Of a stretch of 64,000 nt of DNA, positions 18,443-28,501 are shown one piece after another. The notes beneath the pieces were generated by a model. The model was given only the letters and a program-made list of their open reading frames with translations. It searched no databases and was not told the DNA's origin. Each line of letters opens with the position of its first letter. The stretch's first letter is position 1. Made by a program: the position numbers and the translations under genes. Source of the stretch: Pseudoalteromonas prydzensis (GTDB taxonomy: Bacteria; Pseudomonadota; Gammaproteobacteria; Enterobacterales; Alteromonadaceae); assembly GCF_001661495.1 (NCBI RefSeq), contig NZ_BDDT01000006.1, forward strand, positions 242,900 through 306,899, given 5' to 3'.

Positions 18443-18865
18443 TTAATAAGTCACATTAAAGTAATAAAAAACTTGCTCAGCTTGCTCCTGCTGATTTTTA
18501 ACTGCGAGGGCTAATTTCCAAGTCATGTTTCGCTCTGCACAAATCCCAACCATAGTCTGGGCAACTAACAGGCCATCACTAGCTTCAAAGAAAACGGGGA
18601 TAAACCCCATATACATAGTAATGCCTTCAAGCTTTGCGCTTTGCACTGTATAACCACTGGGTAAAGACAAATAAATTTCAAAAGGCGTTTCTGGACTTAC
18701 TTTTTGCTCTCCTAACCAAATTTTGACGTGGTTGTTATATTGGCATACTTGATTTGGTAGACAACTTGCAGCTTGAGCCTGCTCTTCTATACTTATCGTT
18801 TGTGAATCACATGCAATTAATAGCTTTAATGCGCTTAAAAACACGATTAAAAATTTAATTGGCAT
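18443..18865 (-). CDS. Predicted lipoprotein of unknown function
   Basis: A 140-residue exported protein. The N-terminus MPIKFLIVFLSALKLLIACDS has a lipobox-like LIAC (Cys19); Asp at +2 would favour inner-membrane retention. The mature part has four further Cys (SCLPNQVC and GICAE among them) that may form disulfides, and a beta-sandwich-like alternating pattern. It is divergent from ccoN across 340 bp. I do not recognise the family; a periplasmic role linked to the oxidase is possible only by position. Confidence 0.65.
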   Translation of the reverse strand: MPIKFLIVFLSALKLLIACDSQTISIEEQAQAASCLPNQVCQYNNHVKIWLGEQKVSPETPFEIYLSLPSGYTVQSAKLEGITMYMGFIPVFFEASDGLLVAQTMVGICAERNMTWKLALAVKNQQEQAEQVFYYFNVTY

Positions 18866-19205
18866 AGCGTTCCTTGGATAAAATAAAGTCGGATACTAAT
18901 CAGCGGACTGTTAAAATACAACCGCTGAGCAGAATTATTACGCAAAAGTACAAAAAGTGTCTCAAAAATAGTCAACTCAATGAGAAAAATTGATTGATGT
19001 CATAATTTTATGCAATTGACCTATCTTTTTTAGGCCAAAAATTTTATCATTTCCCCGCAAAAATAAGGGTTTCTCGAGTTTGTTTTCTGAAGCAGTCAAG
19101 GCATTGAGGGTTTTTGATAACATACTTGTGAAAAAATAGTAGGCCCCACTTTAACAAAGTGGGTAATTCATTTCTAAACGCATATATTGCAGCGGAAGCC
19201 AGAAA
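18866..19205 (+). promoter_or_regulatory. cco operon upstream region with possible Fnr half-site and leader hairpin
   Basis: The 340-bp divergent region before ccoN. TTGAT-TGAT-GTCAT at 18990-19003 matches an Fnr-type dyad (TTGAT-N4-ATCAA) well in the left half only. A perfect 8-bp hairpin, CCCACTTT / AAAGTGGG with a 3-base loop, lies at 19145-19163, about 40 bases before the ccoN start, and would fall in the 5' leader. CAGCGG / CCGCTG pairs around 18902-18928. Control by the Fnr protein encoded at 26376 is plausible for cbb3 oxidases, but the site is weak. Confidence 0.35.
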
Positions 19206-20639
19206 ATGAGCCAAACAGTAGCATCACAAACTGAGTACAACTATAAGGTTGTACGCCAATTCGCTATTATGACAGTGATTTGGGGCATCGTTGGCATGAG
19301 TATTGGGGTTCTGATTGCTGCCCAATTAGCTTGGCCAGCACTTAACTTTGATACACCATGGTTAACATACTCTCGACTTCGTCCGTTACACACGAACGCA
19401 GTTATTTTCGCATTTGGTACAAGTGCACTTTTTGCGACGTCGTATTACGTCGTACAACGTACCTGTCAAACGCGCCTTCTTTCCGACAAATTAGCCGCCT
19501 TTACATTTTGGGGCTGGCAGTTAGTTATCGTACTTGCGGTTATCACTCTACCTCTAGGTATAACAAGTTCAAAAGAATATGCTGAGCTTGAGTGGCCAAT
19601 CGATATTCTAATCGCTATTGTCTGGGTTACCTATGCAGTTGTATTTATGGGCACTATTGCTAAACGTAAAGTGTCTCATATTTATGTTGCTAACTGGTTC
19701 TATGCTGGCTTTATTATTACTGTTGCAGTACTTCATATTGTTAACAGCATGGCAGTACCAGTATCACTGACTAAATCATATTCAATCTACGCCGGTGCTG
19801 TAGATGCAATGGTTCAGTGGTGGTATGGTCATAATGCTGTTGGCTTCTTATTAACGGCTGGTTTCTTAGGTATGATGTATTACTTTGTACCAAAACAAGC
19901 AGGTCGCCCAGTTTACTCTTACCGTTTATCAGTTGTTCACTTTTGGGCACTTATCTCGCTTTATATTTGGGCTGGTCCTCACCACTTGCACTACACGGCA
20001 CTGCCAGATTGGACACAAAGTTTAGGCATGGTTATGTCTATTATCCTATTCGTTCCATCTTGGGGTGGCATGATCAACGGTATCATGACGTTATCAGGTG
20101 CATGGCACAAACTACGTACTGATCCAGTGCTGCGTTTCTTAGTTGTTTCATTATCTTTCTATGGTATGTCTACCTTTGAGGGACCGATGATGGCAATTAA
20201 ATCTGTAAACGCATTGTCTCACTACACTGATTGGACCGTTGGTCACGTTCACTCAGGTGCGCTAGGTTGGGTAGCGATGATTTCAATTGGTGCTATTTAT
20301 CACCTTATCCCTGCATTATTCTCGCAAGGTCGTATGTACAGCGTAAAACTTGTCAATACCCACTTCTGGTTACATACCGTAGGTGTTGTACTTTACATAG
20401 TTGCAATGTGGATCTCAGGTGTTATGCAAGGTCTAATGTGGCGCGCGGTTAACGCTGACGGTACATTAATGTATAGCTTCGTACAGTCGCTACAAGCATC
20501 ACATCCTTTCTATGTTATGCGCTTCTTAGGCGGTGTATTCATCGTCGCGGGTATGCTAGTTATGGCTTATAACGTTTACCGTACAATTTCTGCGAAAAAT
20601 GATTCGTTGAAATTAGACGCGCAAGCACAGTTAGCATAA
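19206..20639 (+). CDS. ccoN: cbb3-type cytochrome c oxidase subunit I
   Basis: The 477-residue catalytic subunit of cbb3 oxidase, reducing O2 to water with high oxygen affinity and pumping protons. About twelve membrane helices. The conserved His ligands for the low-spin heme b, heme b3 and CuB are seen in [39 protein letters not shown] and [17 protein letters not shown]. It opens a four-gene operon with ccoO, ccoQ and ccoP, and GGAAGCCAGAAA precedes the ATG. Confidence 0.98.
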   Translation: MSQTVASQTEYNYKVVRQFAIMTVIWGIVGMSIGVLIAAQLAWPALNFDTPWLTYSRLRPLHTNAVIFAFGTSALFATSYYVVQRTCQTRLLSDKLAAFTFWGWQLVIVLAVITLPLGITSSKEYAELEWPIDILIAIVWVTYAVVFMGTIAKRKVSHIYVANWFYAGFIITVAVLHIVNSMAVPVSLTKSYSIYAGAVDAMVQWWYGHNAVGFLLTAGFLGMMYYFVPKQAGRPVYSYRLSVVHFWALISLYIWAGPHHLHYTALPDWTQSLGMVMSIILFVPSWGGMINGIMTLSGAWHKLRTDPVLRFLVVSLSFYGMSTFEGPMMAIKSVNALSHYTDWTVGHVHSGALGWVAMISIGAIYHLIPALFSQGRMYSVKLVNTHFWLHTVGVVLYIVAMWISGVMQGLMWRAVNADGTLMYSFVQSLQASHPFYVMRFLGGVFIVAGMLVMAYNVYRTISAKNDSLKLDAQAQLA

Positions 20640-20648
20640 CGGAGCGAG

Positions 20649-21326
20649 ATGATGAGCAATAAAAATTCACAAAACAAACATGAAATAGTCGAAAAGAATA
20701 TCGGCCTGATGGCTATCTTGACTGTTTTTGCTATCAGCTTTGGTGCATTGGTAGAGATCACGCCACTGATGTTCCAAGACGATACAACAAAGCCTGTGGA
20801 CGGTTTACGCCCACTAAACGCGCTTGAAATGGAAGGTCGTGATATCTATGTACGTGAAGGTTGTTATAACTGTCACTCACAAATGATCCGCCCTTTCCGT
20901 GACGAAGTAGAACGTTATGGCCATTACTCTGTCGCGGGCGAATCAGTATGGGATCACCCTTTCCAATGGGGTTCAAAACGTACTGGTCCTGATCTTGCCC
21001 GTGTTGGTAAACGATACTCGGACGACTGGCATTACGCTCACTTAGTTGACCCACGCGCTGTGGTTCCTGAGTCAAACATGCCAGGCTTTCCTTGGTTAGC
21101 AGAGAATCGCGTTGATACCAGCCTGACTCTGAAAAAACTTAAAATTTTCCGTGATACATTTGCTATTAATCCAGAAAACCCAGCACACCCAGGTTTAGGA
21201 TATGGTAGCGATGAAGAACTAATCGCTGACGTTGCTAAAGTTGATGCAATGAATGAGGGTAAAGGTGCAACAGAAATGCAAGCCCTTATCGCTTATTTGC
21301 AACAACTTGGCACACACTTGAAGTAA
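20649..21326 (+). CDS. ccoO: cbb3-type cytochrome c oxidase subunit II (monoheme)
   Basis: A 225-residue membrane-anchored monoheme cytochrome c. One N-terminal membrane helix ([20 protein letters not shown]), then the heme site CYNCH ([15 protein letters not shown]); an axial Met is likely in SNMPGFPW. It passes electrons from CcoP to the active site. ATGATG offers two starts three bases apart after GGAG; 20649 is used here. It lies 9 bp after ccoN. Confidence 0.98.
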   Translation: MMSNKNSQNKHEIVEKNIGLMAILTVFAISFGALVEITPLMFQDDTTKPVDGLRPLNALEMEGRDIYVREGCYNCHSQMIRPFRDEVERYGHYSVAGESVWDHPFQWGSKRTGPDLARVGKRYSDDWHYAHLVDPRAVVPESNMPGFPWLAENRVDTSLTLKKLKIFRDTFAINPENPAHPGLGYGSDEELIADVAKVDAMNEGKGATEMQALIAYLQQLGTHLK

Positions 21327-21332
21327 TTAATT

Positions 21333-21518
21333 ATGGATTACGGAACATACAGAGGCATTTTAACTCTGGTAATTTTAGTACTATTTATTGTCATTGTTGT
21401 GTGGGCGTACAGCAAACGTAGTAAAACACGTTTTAAAGACGCCGCAAATGTCATCTTTGAAGATGAAAAAAAACACAACGATACAATCTCTAACGAGGAA
21501 AAGGGGTCTGAGAAATGA
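21333..21518 (+). CDS. ccoQ: cbb3-type oxidase small subunit CcoQ
   Basis: A 61-residue single-helix protein (GILTLVILVLFIVIVVWAYSKRSKTRF), then a charged cytoplasmic tail. CcoQ stabilises the cbb3 complex. Position between ccoO and ccoP and the size are diagnostic. Its last four bases overlap the start of ccoP (ATGA). Confidence 0.95.
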   Translation: MDYGTYRGILTLVILVLFIVIVVWAYSKRSKTRFKDAANVIFEDEKKHNDTISNEEKGSEK

Positions 21519-22480
21519 CTAGCTTTTGGAGTATATGGGTTATTGTATTAACCCTTGCCTGCTTATTTATCATTTTTGGCTTACTTGTGTGGAATTTAAC
21601 AAACTACGCAGGCGTTAAAGAAGGTGAAAGCTGTGGGCATGAATTTGATGGTATTGAAGAGCTAAACAACCCACTGCCTAAGTGGTGGACTTACATGTTC
21701 TTTGCAACATTCGTATGGTCAGTTTATTACTTAGCAGCATACCCAGGTTTGGGTAACTGGGAAGGTTTAGGTAAGTGGACCAGTTCTAACCAAGGTGTAA
21801 CTTCTTTAGCGGAATCTAAACAAGCTGTTGAAGATGCCAAAGCGAATGGTCAGTTTGTAAAGCTTGATAAAGAATATGAAGCAGCTGAAGAACGTTTTGG
21901 TCCTATTTTTGCCGCTTTTGCACAGCAAGATATCGAAACGCTTGCTACTGATGAAAAAGCGCTTGAAATTGGTCAACGTTTATTCGCCCAAAACTGTTCA
22001 CAGTGTCATGGTTCAGATGCACGCGGTGGTCAAGGCTTTCCTAACCTAACAGATAAAGATTGGTTATACGGTGGCACACCAGACAAGATCAAAGAAACTT
22101 TATTACATGGTCGTATAGCCGCAATGCCACCATGGGGTGCAGCATTAGGTGAGCAAGGCGTTAAAGAAATGACCGCTCATGTACTAAGCTTGTCTGGCCG
22201 TACTGTTAACCAAAAAGATGCAGCCGCTGGTGCAGCTAAATTTGCTATGTGTGCCGCGTGTCATGGTGCAGATGGTAAAGGCTCTGTTGCTCATAACCTA
22301 CCATTTGGCGCTCCTAACCTAACGGATAATATCTGGTTGTATGGTGGTTCACAACGCGCTGTTGAAGAAACGATCATTAATGGCCGTGCAGGTGTAATGC
22401 CAGCGTGGAAAGACATTTTAGGTGAAGAAAAAATCCACCTATTAACGGCTTATGTATATAGTTTATCGCAAGATAATTAA
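21515..22480 (+). CDS. ccoP: cbb3-type cytochrome c oxidase subunit III (diheme)
   Basis: A 321-residue membrane protein with two N-terminal helices, the second in WWTYMFFATFVWSVYYLAA, and two periplasmic cytochrome c domains. The heme sites are CSQCH (about residue 159) and CAACH (about 244), each followed by an axial Met in AAMPPWG and GVMPAWK. It receives electrons from soluble cytochrome c4/c5. A terminator follows the operon, separating it from the maturation genes. Confidence 0.98.
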   Translation: MTSFWSIWVIVLTLACLFIIFGLLVWNLTNYAGVKEGESCGHEFDGIEELNNPLPKWWTYMFFATFVWSVYYLAAYPGLGNWEGLGKWTSSNQGVTSLAESKQAVEDAKANGQFVKLDKEYEAAEERFGPIFAAFAQQDIETLATDEKALEIGQRLFAQNCSQCHGSDARGGQGFPNLTDKDWLYGGTPDKIKETLLHGRIAAMPPWGAALGEQGVKEMTAHVLSLSGRTVNQKDAAAGAAKFAMCAACHGADGKGSVAHNLPFGAPNLTDNIWLYGGSQRAVEETIINGRAGVMPAWKDILGEEKIHLLTAYVYSLSQDN

Positions 22481-22540
22481 TTAAAACGTTAATGAAATGT
22501 TTATAAATTAATCTTTTAATTCAATAGATTAATTAAGATC

Positions 22541-22569
22541 AAAAAAGCCTCCATCTGGAGGCTTTTTTT
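22541..22569 (+). terminator. Intrinsic terminator after ccoNOQP
   Basis: GCCTCC / GGAGGC with loop ATCT, flanked by A6 and T8, so it could work on both strands. It ends the structural oxidase operon before the fixH gene. Confidence 0.92.
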
Positions 22570-22628
22570 TAGTCTTTTCAATTTAAATCCTATAAAATGC
22601 CCTTATCGTAAACAAATTAAGTGTATTT

Positions 22629-23120
22629 ATGACTCTTACTCCTTGGTATAAAAATTTCTGGCCTTGGTTCTTAATCTTCTTTCCGCTAGTTGCCATTATT
22701 GGTTGTATTTCCCTTTTTATTACCGCAATCGGCAATGGACCAGATATGGTGGTTGATGATTACTATAAAAAAGGCAAAGCAATTAACTTAGAGTTAAGTA
22801 AATTCGATAAAGCTAAAGCGTTATATCTACACGGTGATTTGCACGTCGCTAGCGACAAAGTAAGCTTTAAATTCAATAAAGGTGATACCAGTAATATTCA
22901 CTCGTTAAAGCTGTCTTTTTATCATCGCACAATTCAGGATCATGACTTTACTACTCATTTAACACCTAATGCGAACGGTGAATTTACTGCGATTATCAAA
23001 CCATTTATTAATGGCACTTATACTGTATTTATTGAGCCAACCGACGGTAGTTGGAAGCTCAAAGAGAACATCACTTTGCCAAGTGGGCAAAGTATTGCCA
23101 TAAGCCCTGAATATAAGTAG
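22629..23120 (+). CDS. FixH/CcoH-family cbb3 oxidase assembly protein
   Basis: A 163-residue protein with one N-terminal membrane helix (WFLIFFPLVAIIGCISLFIT) followed by the FixH motif VVDDYYKKGKAINLE and a periplasmic beta-rich domain. FixH/CcoH proteins take part in late assembly or stability of cbb3 oxidase. It lies 10 bp upstream of ccoI and begins the maturation operon. The usual iron-sulfur protein gene ccoG/rdxA is not present in this cluster. Confidence 0.88.
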   Translation: MTLTPWYKNFWPWFLIFFPLVAIIGCISLFITAIGNGPDMVVDDYYKKGKAINLELSKFDKAKALYLHGDLHVASDKVSFKFNKGDTSNIHSLKLSFYHRTIQDHDFTTHLTPNANGEFTAIIKPFINGTYTVFIEPTDGSWKLKENITLPSGQSIAISPEYK

Positions 23121-23130
23121 CCGCCCTATC

Positions 23131-25506
23131 ATGTCAAAGCATTGCTTTCATTGCCTTGAAAGTGTACCTAGCGGCTTTACCGCTAGCGTAGTGATCGACG
23201 GAAGCGCACAGCCAATGTGCTGTATTGGCTGTCAAACTGTCGCTGAAACAATTGTCGCCCAAGGCATGACCGATTATTATAAATTCAGAACTGTAACCGC
23301 TGGTAAAGTTGAGCAGCTTGTCCCTGCGCAGCTTGAGCTTATCAAAAGTTACGATAATGAAGATATTCAAGATGAGTTTATCGCCACAAACGCTGATGTA
23401 AGTGAAGTGCTCCTTACTGTTGAGGGCATCACCTGCGCTGCGTGCGCATGGCTCATTGAAAAACAACTGCTGAATATGCCAGCAGTAAAACGCGTAGATG
23501 TAAACACATCAACCAACCGTGCAATGATCCAGTGGCATAAAGCGCTCTTGCCACTGAGCGACATAATCAAATCATTACATGAAATTGGTTACAAGGCATA
23601 CCCGTTTCAAGCCGATCTTGAAGCAAGCCAAAAACAACTGGTTGCCAAAGCCTACATACGCAGGCTAGGTGTAGCTGGTTTAATGACCATGCAAGTGATG
23701 ATGTTCGCATTTGCCATGTATTTTGGTATGTTCTCTGGTATGGAAGATAACTTTGAACAGTATTTTCGCTGGATCAGTCTAATACTTGCCTCACCGGTTA
23801 TTCTTTACAGCGCGATGCCCTTTTTAACCAACGCAATTAATGGTTTAAAAGCAAAACAACTTAATATGGATTTACCCGTTTCATTGGCTATTTTTGGCGC
23901 ATATGCCGCCAGTAGCTATGCAACCGTTATGGCCGTTGGCGAGGTCTATTTCGAATCGATTTGTATGTTTACTTTTTTACTATTACTAGGTAAATATTTA
24001 GAGTTTCGTGCCCGCCTTAAAGCCAGCGAATTTACTGCTAACTTGCAAAAACTTCTCCCACTTACAGCTCGTAAATTAGATGCTGACGGCCAAGAACGTA
24101 TTATTGCAGCTAAAAAGCTGCAACTTGATGATCGAGTCTTAATTAAAGCTGGTGAAACCATTCCTGCAGATGGCATTATCTGTGCGGGCAGTACCACGGT
24201 TGACGAGTCAATGATGACTGGTGAACATTTGCCTGTAAATAAATACATTGACCATCAAGTTTTTGCAGGAACGGTCAATCATGATGGCGTGATTGAAATT
24301 CACATCAACAAAATTGGCCAAAACACACTTTTAAATCAGATAATAAAACTACAGCACAACGCACTTGCCACTCGTCCAAAGTTAGTAGAAATTACTGATA
24401 AAGTTGCACAATGGTTTGTAGCTTGTTTACTAATATTTGCTTCTATCACTGCTATAGGCTGGTACCAGGTCGACCCTGAACATGCATTTTGGATCACCAT
24501 TGCAGTGCTTGTAGCAACCTGCCCTTGTGCACTAAGTTTAGCTATTCCAACCGCACTTACCTGCGCTGTGGCAACCTTGACTCGTAAAGGCATACTCATT
24601 AAGCAATCACATGTCCTCGAAACTCTGCCGCAATTGACCCGCGTTGCATTTGATAAAACCGGCACGTTAACGCAAGGACGGTTTACACTCGATGCCGTTG
24701 ATTTATTATCAGGTTCTCTATCTAAAAAGCAAATTTTAGCTTTAGCCGCTCAGCTCGAAAGCTACTCTGAGCACCCTATCGCCACAGCCTTTACTGAGTT
24801 TACCTCGGGACAACGTCATTTAACCAACATTAAAATTCATCCGGGTCTTGGCATCACCGGTGAAGATGACACTCATCATTATGCAATAGGTAAAAGCGGC
24901 TGGTTTAACAGTAAAAAAGGGAATGCCCAAGCCACTTTTTATATTGATCAACAACCGGTTGCTAACTTTTATTTTGTAGATGAAGTAAAAAACAATGCAG
25001 CACAATTAATCACCTCTTTACAACAGCAAGGGTTAAGCTGTCATATGCTAACGGGGGATGCCTCTACTGCTGGCCAACAAATTGCTAAAAAGCTCAAACT
25101 TGATAGTTATAAAGTCGGCTGCTTGCCTGAAGATAAACAAAGTGAAGTACAACGCTGGTCCAGCCAAGGTGAGATTGTTGCAATGGTCGGCGATGGTGTG
25201 AACGACAGCCCTGTTTTTAACAGTGCACATTTATCTATTGCAATGGAAACTGGTGCCGATATTTCCAAAAATACCGCCGATGTGGTATTACTCAATAGTG
25301 ATTTAGCCGCTATCGAGCATTTATTAACGGTATCGAAAAAAACACGCCGAATAATAAAACAAAATTTAGCACTGTCATTACTCTATAATGGCTCAATCTT
25401 ACCGCTTGCGGCACTAGGTCTTGTGGCGCCTTGGATGGCGGTCATTGGGATGTCGGCAAGTTCCATTATTGTGATTAGTAACTCACTGAGGTTATTAAAG
25501 TTATGA
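23131..25506 (+). CDS. ccoI: Cu+-exporting P1B-type ATPase for cbb3 maturation
   Basis: A 791-residue CcoI/FixI-type copper ATPase that exports copper needed for CuB of the oxidase. N-terminal cysteine cluster (CFHCLESVPSGF, CCIGCQ), a heavy-metal-associated domain with TCAACAWL (CxxC), membrane CPC (CPCALSLAIP), phosphorylation site DKTGTLT and the hinge GDGVNDSP. The extra N-terminal CxxC and CCxxC region is typical of CcoI and not of housekeeping CopA. The stop overlaps ccoS by 4 bases. Confidence 0.95.
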   Translation: MSKHCFHCLESVPSGFTASVVIDGSAQPMCCIGCQTVAETIVAQGMTDYYKFRTVTAGKVEQLVPAQLELIKSYDNEDIQDEFIATNADVSEVLLTVEGITCAACAWLIEKQLLNMPAVKRVDVNTSTNRAMIQWHKALLPLSDIIKSLHEIGYKAYPFQADLEASQKQLVAKAYIRRLGVAGLMTMQVMMFAFAMYFGMFSGMEDNFEQYFRWISLILASPVILYSAMPFLTNAINGLKAKQLNMDLPVSLAIFGAYAASSYATVMAVGEVYFESICMFTFLLLLGKYLEFRARLKASEFTANLQKLLPLTARKLDADGQERIIAAKKLQLDDRVLIKAGETIPADGIICAGSTTVDESMMTGEHLPVNKYIDHQVFAGTVNHDGVIEIHINKIGQNTLLNQIIKLQHNALATRPKLVEITDKVAQWFVACLLIFASITAIGWYQVDPEHAFWITIAVLVATCPCALSLAIPTALTCAVATLTRKGILIKQSHVLETLPQLTRVAFDKTGTLTQGRFTLDAVDLLSGSLSKKQILALAAQLESYSEHPIATAFTEFTSGQRHLTNIKIHPGLGITGEDDTHHYAIGKSGWFNSKKGNAQATFYIDQQPVANFYFVDEVKNNAAQLITSLQQQGLSCHMLTGDASTAGQQIAKKLKLDSYKVGCLPEDKQSEVQRWSSQGEIVAMVGDGVNDSPVFNSAHLSIAMETGADISKNTADVVLLNSDLAAIEHLLTVSKKTRRIIKQNLALSLLYNGSILPLAALGLVAPWMAVIGMSASSIIVISNSLRLLKL

Positions 25507-25670
25507 GTATCATTTATATCCTAGTCCCCATTGCTATTTTATTTATATTGATTGCAATTGGGGTGTTCTTTTGGGCTGTTCGCGGTGAGCAGTTTTCTGA
25601 TTTGAACAAGCAAGGTCACAGTATTTTGTTTGAAGACGATAAAGAGCAGCACAAAAAAAGCAATGATTGA
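25503..25670 (+). CDS. ccoS: cbb3 oxidase maturation protein CcoS
   Basis: A 55-residue protein: MSIIYILVPIAILFILIA as a single membrane helix, then the conserved FFWAVRGEQFSDLN and a charged tail ending KKSND. CcoS is needed for cofactor insertion in cbb3 oxidases. It overlaps ccoI by ATGA at its start and the next gene by 8 bases at its end, so all three are translationally coupled. Confidence 0.94.
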   Translation: MSIIYILVPIAILFILIAIGVFFWAVRGEQFSDLNKQGHSILFEDDKEQHKKSND

Positions 25671-26334
25671 TCCGTTATTCGTCAGCGCATTCATTATGGG
25701 GTTGATTGGCAGTGGTCACTGTATTGCGATGTGTGGCGGTATTGCCAGCTCCTTACAATTAGCCACTGATAAAACCCGTCCCTTACAGTACTCTATTGCG
25801 TATAACGTCGGACGCGCTGGTAGTTATATGTTAGCGGGAGCACTGGTTGCTGGGATCAGCAGCCATTTTGCCACACAAAATCATTGGGTCGCGTTAACGT
25901 TAGCATTATTAAGTGGCCTATTTATGATCTTAGTTGGCTTGTACATCATGCGTTTAGGCGTAAGCTTACAATGGCTTGAGTCGCTAGGAAAAACCTTAGT
26001 GTGGCAGCACTTAGTGAAGCTAAACCGCTTTATAATGCCAATCAACTCAGTACCTAAAGCAATTGCTTATGGCGCATTATGGGGCTGGTTGCCATGTGGT
26101 TTAGTCTATTCAGCGCTAACGTGGGCTATGACTAGTAAAACAGCCTCTGATGGCGCTTTGGTCATGCTATTTTTTGCTCTTGGTACATTTCCGGCCATGT
26201 TTAGTATAGGCATGGGCGCACAAATATTACATAAAGTATTAAACCACCCATGGGCGCGCATAGCATTGGGCAGTATGCTTATTTGGTATGGGGTTTACTT
26301 ACTTATTATTGCAACTGATCGGCTGCTGCATTAA
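25663..26334 (+). CDS. TauE/SafE-like (COG2836 type) membrane protein
   Basis: A 223-residue inner-membrane protein with about six helices. The first helix carries GLIGSGHCIAMCGGI, the typical GxxxGxxHCxxMCGG motif of the UreH/DsbD-like transmembrane proteins found next to ccoS in many proteobacteria, and a second cysteine pair region WGWLPCGLVYSAL. The two cysteines suggest copper or thiol-redox handling for oxidase assembly. The ATG at 25663 overlaps the end of ccoS. Often annotated as sulfite exporter, which is a fold name rather than a function here. Confidence 0.88.
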   Translation: MIDPLFVSAFIMGLIGSGHCIAMCGGIASSLQLATDKTRPLQYSIAYNVGRAGSYMLAGALVAGISSHFATQNHWVALTLALLSGLFMILVGLYIMRLGVSLQWLESLGKTLVWQHLVKLNRFIMPINSVPKAIAYGALWGWLPCGLVYSALTWAMTSKTASDGALVMLFFALGTFPAMFSIGMGAQILHKVLNHPWARIALGSMLIWYGVYLLIIATDRLLH

Positions 26335-26375
26335 TCTTAGCAGATTAATGTGACATCATTTTATGGACTGAACTA

Positions 26376-27110
26376 ATGGATTTATCACACAACAAAGCTA
26401 AAAACAATTGCACTATCAGCTGCAACGACTGCAGTATTAGCCAATTATGTTTGCCCTTCACCCTCAATGGTCAAGAAATGGATAAACTCGATGAAATCAT
26501 CGAGCGTAAAAAGCCATTACATAAAGGTGATTTCCTGTTTGAGTCGGGTGCGCCATTAAACGCTATTTTTGCAGTTCGTTCTGGTTCATTTAAATCATAC
26601 ACTCTCTCTGAACAAGGTGACGAGCAAATCACTGGCTTTCACTTAGCAGGTGATTTAATTGGTTTTGATGCAATAAATAAGATGACTCATCAAAGCTTTT
26701 CTCAAGCACTTGAAACATCAATGGTGTGTGAAATCCCATTTGACACATTAGATGAATTGTCTGGCAAATTACCCAAGCTACGCCAACAAATTATGCGTTT
26801 GATGAGCAGTGAAATTAACTATGATCAAGAAATGTTACTGTCACTGAATAAGAAATCCGCTGAAGAACGTTTAGCCAGTTTTATTTTTAATTTATCTAAT
26901 CGCTTTGGTGAGCGTGGCTTTTCCCGTAAAGAATTTCGCTTTACCATGACGCGTGGTGAAATTGGTAATTACCTTGGCTTAACAGTTGAAACAATTAGTC
27001 GTTTATTAAGTCGCTTTCAAAAAGCTAATTTAATAAAAGTCGAAGGTAAATTTATTACTATTTTAGATAGTGACGGTTTATCTGCCGCCGCGGCCATTCA
27101 CCCAAAATAA
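26376..27110 (+). CDS. fnr: Fnr-family anaerobic transcriptional regulator
   Basis: A 244-residue CRP/FNR-family regulator (EtrA/Anr type). The [4Fe-4S] ligands fit Fnr: Cys16, Cys19 and Cys25 near the N-terminus plus Cys118 (SMVCEIPF). An extra Cys12 is present. The cNMP-like beta-barrel spans about 45-150 and the helix-turn-helix is [21 protein letters not shown], with E, S and R at the contact positions for TTGAT sites. It lies between the cbb3 maturation genes and uspE. A 7-bp hairpin (TTAATCT / AGATTAA) overlaps the preceding stop. Confidence 0.96.
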   Translation: MDLSHNKAKNNCTISCNDCSISQLCLPFTLNGQEMDKLDEIIERKKPLHKGDFLFESGAPLNAIFAVRSGSFKSYTLSEQGDEQITGFHLAGDLIGFDAINKMTHQSFSQALETSMVCEIPFDTLDELSGKLPKLRQQIMRLMSSEINYDQEMLLSLNKKSAEERLASFIFNLSNRFGERGFSRKEFRFTMTRGEIGNYLGLTVETISRLLSRFQKANLIKVEGKFITILDSDGLSAAAAIHPK

Positions 27111-27214
27111 CTTGATCTAGCGCAACATCTGCTTTGCTGTTACTTTAACTACTGATGAAATACGTTACACTGTAAGTATTATCTAGACATAGAATGTAGT
27201 TAAAGGAGCAGCTT

Positions 27215-28141
27215 ATGAACAGTATCAAACAGATCCTCGCTATTATCGATCCAACTGCTGACTCGCAGCATGGTTTATCCCGCTCTATTGAACTTGCTAA
27301 AAAATCCGGTGCCAGTATCACCGCTTTCATGAGCATTTATGATTTTTCCTATGAAATGACCACAATGCTCTCCGGTGATGAGCGTGAAGCAATGCGTAAC
27401 GCCGTCGTGAAAGACCGTCAATTATGGCTTGATGACATTTTGGCACTATACCCAGAGATCAAAATTCAAAGTCAAGTAGTGTGGCACAATCGTGCCTACG
27501 AGGCGATCATCGATACCGTCATCAACAATCAGTTTGATTTAGTCGTCAAAGGCACCCACCAGCACGACACTCTGAAATCAGTCATTTTTACGCCAACAGA
27601 CTGGCACTTAATTCGCAAATGTCCAGCGCCTGTCTTGTTAGTCAAAGATCAAGCATGGCCTGCACAAGGAAATATATTAGCGGCTGTTAATGCCGTTAGT
27701 GAGAACCAACAACACCTTGATTTAAATCATCGTATTATTAAAGACGCGCAGTTTTTATGTGAACTTGCCAACGCCAGTTTAAGTCTGGTCAACGCCTACC
27801 CTGCAACACCGGTAAATATTGCAATTGAAATTCCAGAGTTTAATCCGAGTGTTTACAATGAATCGGTTAAAAAACACCATATTGAATCAACCCAAGAGTT
27901 AGCCGCGAAACATAAAATTAGTCAGCAAAACTGTGTTATTGAAGAGGGGCTACCGGAGGATGTGATCCCGGATGTCGCTAAGCGTTTGAAAAGTGAATTG
28001 GTTGTCATAGGCACCGTTGGTCGTACCGGCTTAAGCGCTGCATTAGTGGGGAACACTGCTGAGCATGTTATCGACAGTTTAGACTGCGATGTATTAGCAC
28101 TAAAACCCGATGGCTACGTCAGTCCACTTGCGAAAAACTAA
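27215..28141 (+). CDS. uspE: Universal stress protein E
   Basis: A 308-residue tandem universal stress protein: domain one from about 1-150 (IKQILAIIDPTADSQHGLSRSIELA) and domain two from about 155-300, ending with VVIGTVGRTGLSAALVGNTAEHVID. The second domain keeps a GxxGRxGxxxxxxGxxxE loop. UspE proteins affect motility, aggregation and stress survival in E. coli. AAAGGAG lies before the ATG. The fnr-uspE-ttcA order is the usual one in related bacteria. Confidence 0.94.
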   Translation: MNSIKQILAIIDPTADSQHGLSRSIELAKKSGASITAFMSIYDFSYEMTTMLSGDEREAMRNAVVKDRQLWLDDILALYPEIKIQSQVVWHNRAYEAIIDTVINNQFDLVVKGTHQHDTLKSVIFTPTDWHLIRKCPAPVLLVKDQAWPAQGNILAAVNAVSENQQHLDLNHRIIKDAQFLCELANASLSLVNAYPATPVNIAIEIPEFNPSVYNESVKKHHIESTQELAAKHKISQQNCVIEEGLPEDVIPDVAKRLKSELVVIGTVGRTGLSAALVGNTAEHVIDSLDCDVLALKPDGYVSPLAKN

Positions 28142-28215
28142 ATAAGCTTTGTTGATTAGATTTTTCAGCATATAATACGCCCCTTTATTTTACGCATAGT
28201 ATTCAAGGGGCCGTA

Positions 28216-28383
28216 ATGTCGCATTCTGTTCAAGCCAAAGCTCAATTTAACTTCAATAAGTTACAAAAGCGCTTACGTCGCCAAACTGGTCAAGCAGTGA
28301 TGGACTTCAATATGATTGAAGAAGGCGATCGCATCATGGTCTGCTTATCCGGTGGCAAATTATATTCAATAACTATATTGTAA
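28216..28383 (+). pseudogene. ttcA: 5' part of chromosomal ttcA, cut by the island
   Basis: The first 48 codons of tRNA 2-thiocytidine(32) synthetase TtcA, from MSHSVQ to MVCLSGGK. The frame then runs into island sequence, adds eight foreign codons (LYSITIL and stop) and ends at 28383. The break is inside the PP-loop SGGKDS that binds ATP, so this fragment cannot be active. The remainder of the gene resumes in frame at 38900. Joining 28216-28359 to 38900-39664 gives a full 302-residue TtcA. Confidence 0.95.
28354..28373 (+). repeat. Left island junction: hexamer GGCAAA plus left arm
   Basis: Bases 28354-28359 (GGCAAA) are the Gly-Lys codons of the host ttcA. Bases 28360-28373 (TTATATTCAATAAC) are the first element sequence and pair with the right arm at 38880-38893. 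Confidence 0.75.
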
Positions 28384-28501
28384 AGCATCTTTCACCTACT
28401 TCCCCCTTTTGATATCTATTATTAATTTTATTTTCCACAAAAATATGTAAAGTCTGCTATTTTATAAGAACACCTTATTATTCAAAAAAAATTTGTAAAG
28501 T

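Noticed and set aside
26331..26348. TTAATCT / AGATTAA hairpin before fnr as an Fnr autoregulation site
   Set aside because: It does not contain TTGAT/ATCAA half-sites and overlaps the preceding stop codon; a chance A/T-rich dyad is as likely.
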